The translations under genes were made by a program, and so were the position numbers. A DNA stretch of 64,000 nucleotides from UBA4416 sp040386075 (GTDB lineage Bacteria; Bacteroidota; Bacteroidia; B-17B0; Aurantibacillaceae): NCBI GenBank assembly GCA_040386075.1, contig JAZKGE010000034.1, positions 62,001 through 126,000 on the forward strand, written 5' to 3'. Below, piece by piece: positions 60,508 through 64,000 of this stretch (positions are counted from its first letter, which is position 1; each line of letters opens with the position of its first letter). The notes beneath the pieces are model-generated. The model saw only the letters and a program-made list of their open reading frames with translations, did not search any database and was not told the origin of the DNA.

Positions 60508-61458
60508 TTAAAACCTGTAACCTACACTCCAGGCAAAGTTTACATAAGGCATTACATTGTCCTGTTTTATATGGTTTTGGTACATAGAAACGGAATTCAT
60601 ATAATCAATTCCAAACGGATCTTTTTGATCGTAGGTGTCTTTTTTATAACCAAAAGTGATTAGCATATTCATATTCACTCTTTCTGAGAAACGGGCCAAA
60701 AAGCCAATATTTACACCATAATGTTCTCTTTTTAAATTGAAATTGTTATTAAATGTTGCGTCGTTATTTTTAACAGCACCCGGTGTGGTGTATTTTGTCT
60801 CCACGCTCATTTTGTAATCACTGTAATTAAAGGATGGACCCATTAAAAAATTTACCTCGCGGGTCATGGAAGGAGCAAATAATATATTTAAGCCTACCTG
60901 GTATCGCATTCTGTCGTAGGTTGCAGTATTGTCTCCATTTAAAAAAACACCTTTATATAGGCTGTTTGTAATGGAGGGACTACCAACACCAAAGGCAAAA
61001 GGCACGTTGATGATGAGATTAGCTTTTTTAATATCACGCATGTAATTAAATCCAATAGCCGAATTCAGAAAGGAGATATAATTATAGCCTATGTAATTTT
61101 TTCGGGTATAAAGTTTTTCGCATTTTTTGTTTTTTACTTCAGCACTGTAAACCGATACAGGTACCACATCCATATTATAACGGTTGGGGTTGTAATTTGT
61201 AACGGGCACAGGTTTTGGCTGCGACTTTGTGAACCTATCAATGGCACCATTACTAAAAATAATATAGGCTATGTCTTCTTTATTGTTTGAGATAAGCGGA
61301 CCATCAGGATAATTAAATAACTTGTATTTAATTTCACGCGGGTTGATCTCAAGGATCGTCGCTTTAATAATGCTGCTGTCATTTCGGGTGATCAGGTCCT
61401 GTGCTTTTCCGGAAGTAATGATCAGGCTTGTTGCTAAGATAAAGGAAAGTGTTTTCAT
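60508..61458 (-). CDS. Outer-membrane protein with N-terminal DUF-like domain
   Basis: A 316-residue protein (signal peptide MKTLSFILATSLIITSGKAQ). The first part, LITRNDSSIIKATILEINPREIKYKLFNYPDGPLISNNKEDIAYIIFSNGA, is a compact domain seen at the start of many Bacteroidota envelope proteins. The rest is beta-barrel-like: YISFLNSAIGFNYMRDI, NVPFAFGVGSP, YQVGLNILFAPS, NFLMGPSFNYSDYKMSVE, YGVNIGFLARFSERVNMNMLITFGY, and the last strand YVNFAWSVGYRF ends in aromatic Phe. It is 32 bp downstream of the 61491 gene and probably in its operon, under the four-box operator. Ligand unknown. Confidence 0.78.
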   Translation of the reverse strand: MKTLSFILATSLIITSGKAQDLITRNDSSIIKATILEINPREIKYKLFNYPDGPLISNNKEDIAYIIFSNGAIDRFTKSQPKPVPVTNYNPNRYNMDVVPVSVYSAEVKNKKCEKLYTRKNYIGYNYISFLNSAIGFNYMRDIKKANLIINVPFAFGVGSPSITNSLYKGVFLNGDNTATYDRMRYQVGLNILFAPSMTREVNFLMGPSFNYSDYKMSVETKYTTPGAVKNNDATFNNNFNLKREHYGVNIGFLARFSERVNMNMLITFGYKKDTYDQKDPFGIDYMNSVSMYQNHIKQDNVMPYVNFAWSVGYRF

Positions 61459-61490
61459 GGTTATAGTTTTTTAAGGTTAGGAGTTGAATG

Positions 61491-62024
61491 TTAGTTATTT
61501 TGAGTTTCCACATATTGATTGTAAGCAATCGGAAGATCCCGGAACAGAACAGTTTTTCGTTTTTGATGTGGAACAGCTGAATAAATGGCAGATATAGGTA
61601 TCATTAAAACGCCAACAACACCAAAAAATGCAAGAGAACCGGTGATAACATAGTTACCTTGACCTGCAGTGCCTGCAGCAGTTCCCAGCATGCCTATGGC
61701 AGTAAAGCCTCCCCCTAAAGCTACGAGCCCTAATTTTTCTTTATCTTTTGTAAAAGCATCATACCTTGCTAACTGTAATTGCACAGCACTGTCGTTTATT
61801 GATCGGCAGAGGTGCAAAAATTCGATGGGATTCATTTTACTGTCATTGTATTTTAACTGTCGTTTGCGGTAATTGAAATAAACCGGGCTTAGTTTTTTAT
61901 CAGAAACTATTTGCTCTGATATCCTTTCATTATTTGTAATAGGACCGGAGCAGCTGCTTACGTTTTGTGCATGTGTTACTATCTTAAATAGTATGAATGC
62001 GAGTGTGATGATCTTTGTTTTCAT
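61491..62024 (-). CDS. Exported protein with two glycine-rich membrane segments
   Basis: A 177-residue protein from the ATG at 62024 (MKTKIITLAFILFKIVTHAQ signal peptide); the upstream in-frame TTG at 62045 is not used because it would overlap the -7 element. The mature part has a polar segment (SDKKLSPVYFNYRKRQLKYNDSKMNPIEFLHLC, where KYND and a Cys are visible) and two apolar glycine-rich stretches (LVALGGGFTAIGMLGTAAGTA and ITGSLAFFGVVGVLMIPISAIY). It is first in a two-gene operon with an outer-membrane protein, directly under the four-box operator. No family recognised. Confidence 0.7.
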   Translation of the reverse strand: MKTKIITLAFILFKIVTHAQNVSSCSGPITNNERISEQIVSDKKLSPVYFNYRKRQLKYNDSKMNPIEFLHLCRSINDSAVQLQLARYDAFTKDKEKLGLVALGGGFTAIGMLGTAAGTAGQGNYVITGSLAFFGVVGVLMIPISAIYSAVPHQKRKTVLFRDLPIAYNQYVETQNN

Positions 62025-62042
62025 AATAAATAGTTTTTTTGT

Positions 62043-62196
62043 CAAAACTATTTCAAGTCAAATAAAAGACACAGTTTAACCGTAGCTCAATAAGATAACT
62101 TTATTTTTAAATGTTAATTTTATCTTATTAGGCTACAAAAAATGATAATGTAGCCTAATAAGCTATTATTTTTGTTTATTTTAGCTTAATAAGCTA
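62043..62196 (-). promoter_or_regulatory. Four-box palindromic operator and promoter, divergent to the regulator gene
   Basis: Boxes TAGCTCAATAAGATA (62083-62097), TATCTTATTAGGCTA (62121-62135), TAGCCTAATAAGCTA (62151-62165) and TAGCTTAATAAGCTA (62182-62196). Centres are 38, 30 and 31 bp apart, the mirror of the 7.9-kb site. The minus-strand -7 TAGTTTTG (62043-62050) is 40 bp from the nearest centre, as at 8018-8025. The sequence around it (GTGTCTTTT, TTGA, TGAAATA, TTTTGAC) is also conserved. The box at 62182 lies 26 bp before the regulator ATG. Confidence 0.85.
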
Positions 62197-62221
62197 TTGT
62201 ATAATTTTTAGTATCCCAATT

Positions 62222-63220
62222 ATGAAAAACCTGAAAGTATTATTTGAATCATTGGAAGCAGTTTTGCCCAAACACATTACCGTGAATCAGGCATTGATAA
62301 AAACGCTTAAGATCAATAAAGATGCAGCCAGCAGGCGGATAAGCGGTAAAGCACCACTTACGTTTGAAGAGGCATGTGCTTTATCCAAAGCTTATGGTAT
62401 TGAAATTATGCCTGCGCAATCCGCGCAATTCTCTAATGTAACATTTGGCTATGTGCCATTTAATAGCAAGCAGGTCGATTCGAAACATTTTTTTCAAACC
62501 ATCTCAGGCATGTTACAAAGTTTAACCTCTCAAAAGGAGCCTCTGTTGATGCATGTGGCCCCGGAAGTGCCTATCTATCATTGTTACAATTACCCCAAGC
62601 TTTTAAACTTCAGGCTGTTTTACTGGGGAAAATACCTTTTAAATAATCCGCATTATGCTAAACGCATTTTTAATCAGGTAGAGATTGACGCTACTATTAC
62701 CAAAAACGCTAAAAAAGCTTATGAAAATTATTGCAGTGTCCCCAGCCTCGAAATATGGACACCTCAAACCATTCAAAGTATATTGTCGCAATTACATTTT
62801 TGTATTGAGACAGGAGATTTTGTGAATCAAGGCGAAGTTGAATCTGTACTGGAAGAGGTAAGTAAGATGATACAACGGATCAAGCAAATGGCGGAAGAAA
62901 ATAATAAAGCTTTTGACCACGATAAGAAAAAGAATGTTCCTTTTCATTTTTATAAGATCGAAGTGAATATCAATACTTCTAATTTACTGGCAGTAATGGA
63001 CGATCATAATGTATGTTACCAGCAGTTCAATGCTATTAATTTTATGAGTACAACCCAAAGCGATTTTTGTGAAGAAACCTGTGATTGGATCAAAAACATA
63101 CAATCAAAATCATCTTTGTTAAGCGGTGCCGGTATTGTAGAGCGTCAACGTTTTTTTAATTCCGTTACAAAACAGATCAACGAGTTTAAGGAAAGTTTGA
63201 ATAAGGTGGATTTTGGCTAA
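62222..63220 (+). CDS. HTH-type DNA-binding regulator, candidate for the four-box operators
   Basis: A 332-residue cytoplasmic protein with no signal peptide. Residues about 20-65 fit a helix-turn-helix of the type common in Bacteroidota regulators (KHITVNQALIKTLKI, KDAASRRISGKAPLTFEEA, CALSKAYGIEI). The rest is helical with aromatic residues (YGYVPFNSK, NFRLFYWGKYLLNNP, YENYCSVPSLEIWTPQTIQSIL) and a Lys-rich stretch near 225-240 (DHDKKKNVPFHF); no enzyme motif is visible. It is divergent from an envelope-protein operon, sharing the operator. It ends base-to-base with ybaB. Autoregulation and activation of the operon are inferred from layout only. Confidence 0.72.
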   Translation: MKNLKVLFESLEAVLPKHITVNQALIKTLKINKDAASRRISGKAPLTFEEACALSKAYGIEIMPAQSAQFSNVTFGYVPFNSKQVDSKHFFQTISGMLQSLTSQKEPLLMHVAPEVPIYHCYNYPKLLNFRLFYWGKYLLNNPHYAKRIFNQVEIDATITKNAKKAYENYCSVPSLEIWTPQTIQSILSQLHFCIETGDFVNQGEVESVLEEVSKMIQRIKQMAEENNKAFDHDKKKNVPFHFYKIEVNINTSNLLAVMDDHNVCYQQFNAINFMSTTQSDFCEETCDWIKNIQSKSSLLSGAGIVERQRFFNSVTKQINEFKESLNKVDFG

Positions 63221-63526
63221 TTACATCCCCGGCAGCATCCCACTGGCTACCGATTTCATTTCGTTATCATTCAACTCATTAGCTTTTGCCAAGGCTTTAT
63301 TTAAAGTTACCAGTAACTGCTCTTCCAGTTCTTCGGTATTGCCATGTTGTAAACCGGGTGCAATAGTTAACGATTTAAGTTCCCTGTTTCCTGTAATGGC
63401 AATTTTAATGTCGCCGCCGGCACCTTCTACATTAATAATGGTTGAATCTAATTTTAATTTGATCTCATCGGCTTTTTGCTTCATTTCCTGAAGCTTGCCC
63501 ATCATGTCTCCTAATTTTCCGAACAT
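63221..63526 (-). CDS. YbaB/EbfC-family nucleoid-associated protein
   Basis: A 101-residue DNA-binding protein of the YbaB family. The N-terminal helix KLGDMMGKLQEMKQKADEIKLKLDS and the central strands IINVEGAGGDIKIAITGNRELKSLTIAPGL match the family, and the C-terminal helix LEEQLLVTLNKALAKANEL is followed by GMLPGM, a common ending. It binds DNA as a dimer with little sequence specificity. Its stop directly abuts that of the regulator gene, with no terminator between them. dnaX and recR, usual neighbours elsewhere, are absent. Confidence 0.93.
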   Translation of the reverse strand: MFGKLGDMMGKLQEMKQKADEIKLKLDSTIINVEGAGGDIKIAITGNRELKSLTIAPGLQHGNTEELEEQLLVTLNKALAKANELNDNEMKSVASGMLPGM

Positions 63527-63544
63527 TGTCCTGTTATTTTATTG

Positions 63545-63670
63545 TTTAACCACATAGAAACATAGTTACGTTTGTGTAAAAAGACGCTTCGCTTTTCATA
63601 GCTATGTAAAAACTTGTTTTCTATCTACAACTGTTGCCTGTACTTTTTTCTATGTATCTATGTGGTTTAA
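63545..63670. repeat. Inverted repeat (ccacatagaaacatag type)
   Basis: Arms of about 21 bp at 63545-63565 and 63650-63670 (19 of 21 paired), based on ccacatagaaacatag and ctatgtatctatgtgg. An inner catagctatg palindrome sits between them. It fills the gap between ybaB and the methyltransferase end and looks like a dispersed element. Confidence 0.7.
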
Positions 63671-63688
63671 AATTAATTCATTTATACT

Positions 63689-64000
63689 TTACTTCAAAAT
63701 CCGAAATTCATTGGGCAAATAATTATTCAACCTATTCCCTAAATGTTTGATCCAGCCAATACCAAATCCTTTATGGCTCATTAAATTCCAGCCTTTATTT
63801 CCTTCAATACTTTGTAATTCTTTTTTTAAGAACTGTATGGCTTGTTCCTGGGTGCAATCAATCCTTTGTATATGTTCAGACTTATGGATACTCAAGGCCA
63901 GGTCATGGTGTGGGATCACTTCGTTTTTTATCAAACTACCAATATTTGTTCCGGCTTTTTTTAAATACAAATGTGTAAAGCGATTGATGAAATTCAATAC
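63689..64000 (-). CDS. RsmF/NSUN-type rRNA methyltransferase, C-terminal part (partial)
   Basis: A minus-strand frame open to the window edge; the visible 103 codons are the C-terminal end. HKGFGIGWIKHLGNRLNNYLPNEFRILK matches the PUA-like C-terminal domain of bacterial RsmF/RsmB-like cytosine-5 rRNA methyltransferases, which end LGNRxNNYYPxEWRIL. The codon at 63998-64000 is still in frame (GTA, Val), so an internal TTG at 63997 is not the start. The SAM-binding core and the catalytic cysteines lie beyond the window. The specific name is a best guess from the tail alone. Confidence 0.7.
   Translation of the reverse strand, partial: VLNFINRFTHLYLKKAGTNIGSLIKNEVIPHHDLALSIHKSEHIQRIDCTQEQAIQFLKKELQSIEGNKGWNLMSHKGFGIGWIKHLGNRLNNYLPNEFRILK

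Overview
The window is chromosomal DNA of a member of the Bacteroidota. The evidence is a type IX secretion (T9SS) toolkit (PorP/SprF and PorE-like proteins, type A and type B C-terminal sorting domains), a MurF-alanine racemase fusion, a PIN-PhoH fusion, a SecA longer than in Proteobacteria, very few Shine-Dalgarno sequences, and promoters of the Bacteroidota form TTG-N18..20-TAnnTTTG. G+C looks low to moderate. A free-living aquatic or soil relative of the Flavobacteriales/Cytophagales is plausible, but the sequence alone does not fix the order. No tRNA, rRNA, CRISPR, transposase or prophage gene was seen.

Layout. 1-7.3 kb: end of a histidine kinase and its OmpR-type regulator, murF-alr, a cytochrome c/copper-monooxygenase-like lipoprotein, rsmI, an outer-membrane lipoprotein and a DUF218 protein. 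7.3-13.5 kb: an accessory, repeat-rich stretch with an outer-membrane protein, a small lipoprotein, an S41 peptidase and a coiled-coil membrane protein. 13.6-24.3 kb: housekeeping genes (groSL, plsX-fabH, sufE, a DMT transporter, rplU-rpmA, an M64 peptidase, serS). 24.4-32.1 kb: an orphan histidine kinase, a secreted beta-propeller protein, a bifunctional-nuclease protein, etfBA and pdhB. 32.2-46.4 kb: a minus-strand operon of a small secreted protein, a 3487-residue repeat adhesin, a PorP/SprF protein and a PorE-like OmpA protein. 46.5-64 kb: secA, a LytS/LytTR-type two-component pair with a sensor beta-propeller, a 1587-residue secreted metalloprotease-like protein, a PhoH-family protein, an outer-membrane protein operon with a divergent DNA-binding regulator, ybaB, and the end of an RsmF-type methyltransferase.

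How parts work together. The adhesin carries a type B (gliding-motility-associated) sorting domain and lies directly upstream of porP/sprF and porE-like genes, which fits a secretion-and-anchoring cassette at the cell surface. Three other proteins (M64 peptidase, SBBP-type propeller, metzincin-like protein) carry type A domains and should use the same T9SS. The core T9SS motor genes are not in the window.

Most interesting observations. (1) Two intergenic regions 54 kb apart (7.87-8.03 kb and 62.04-62.20 kb) carry the same regulatory architecture: four 15-bp palindromic boxes of the form TAGCYTAWTARGCTA, with identical centre spacings (31, 30, 38 bp) and an identical 40 bp to a -7 element. Each drives envelope-protein genes, and one lies next to a HTH-type regulator gene. 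This looks like an undescribed regulon. (2) Six copies of a roughly 230-bp inverted-repeat element have arms built from two mini-hairpins. The stems vary in a compensatory way, and two alternative arm types occur in different combinations. Several other families of short dispersed palindromes fill the intergenic DNA. No transposase for any of them lies in the window.
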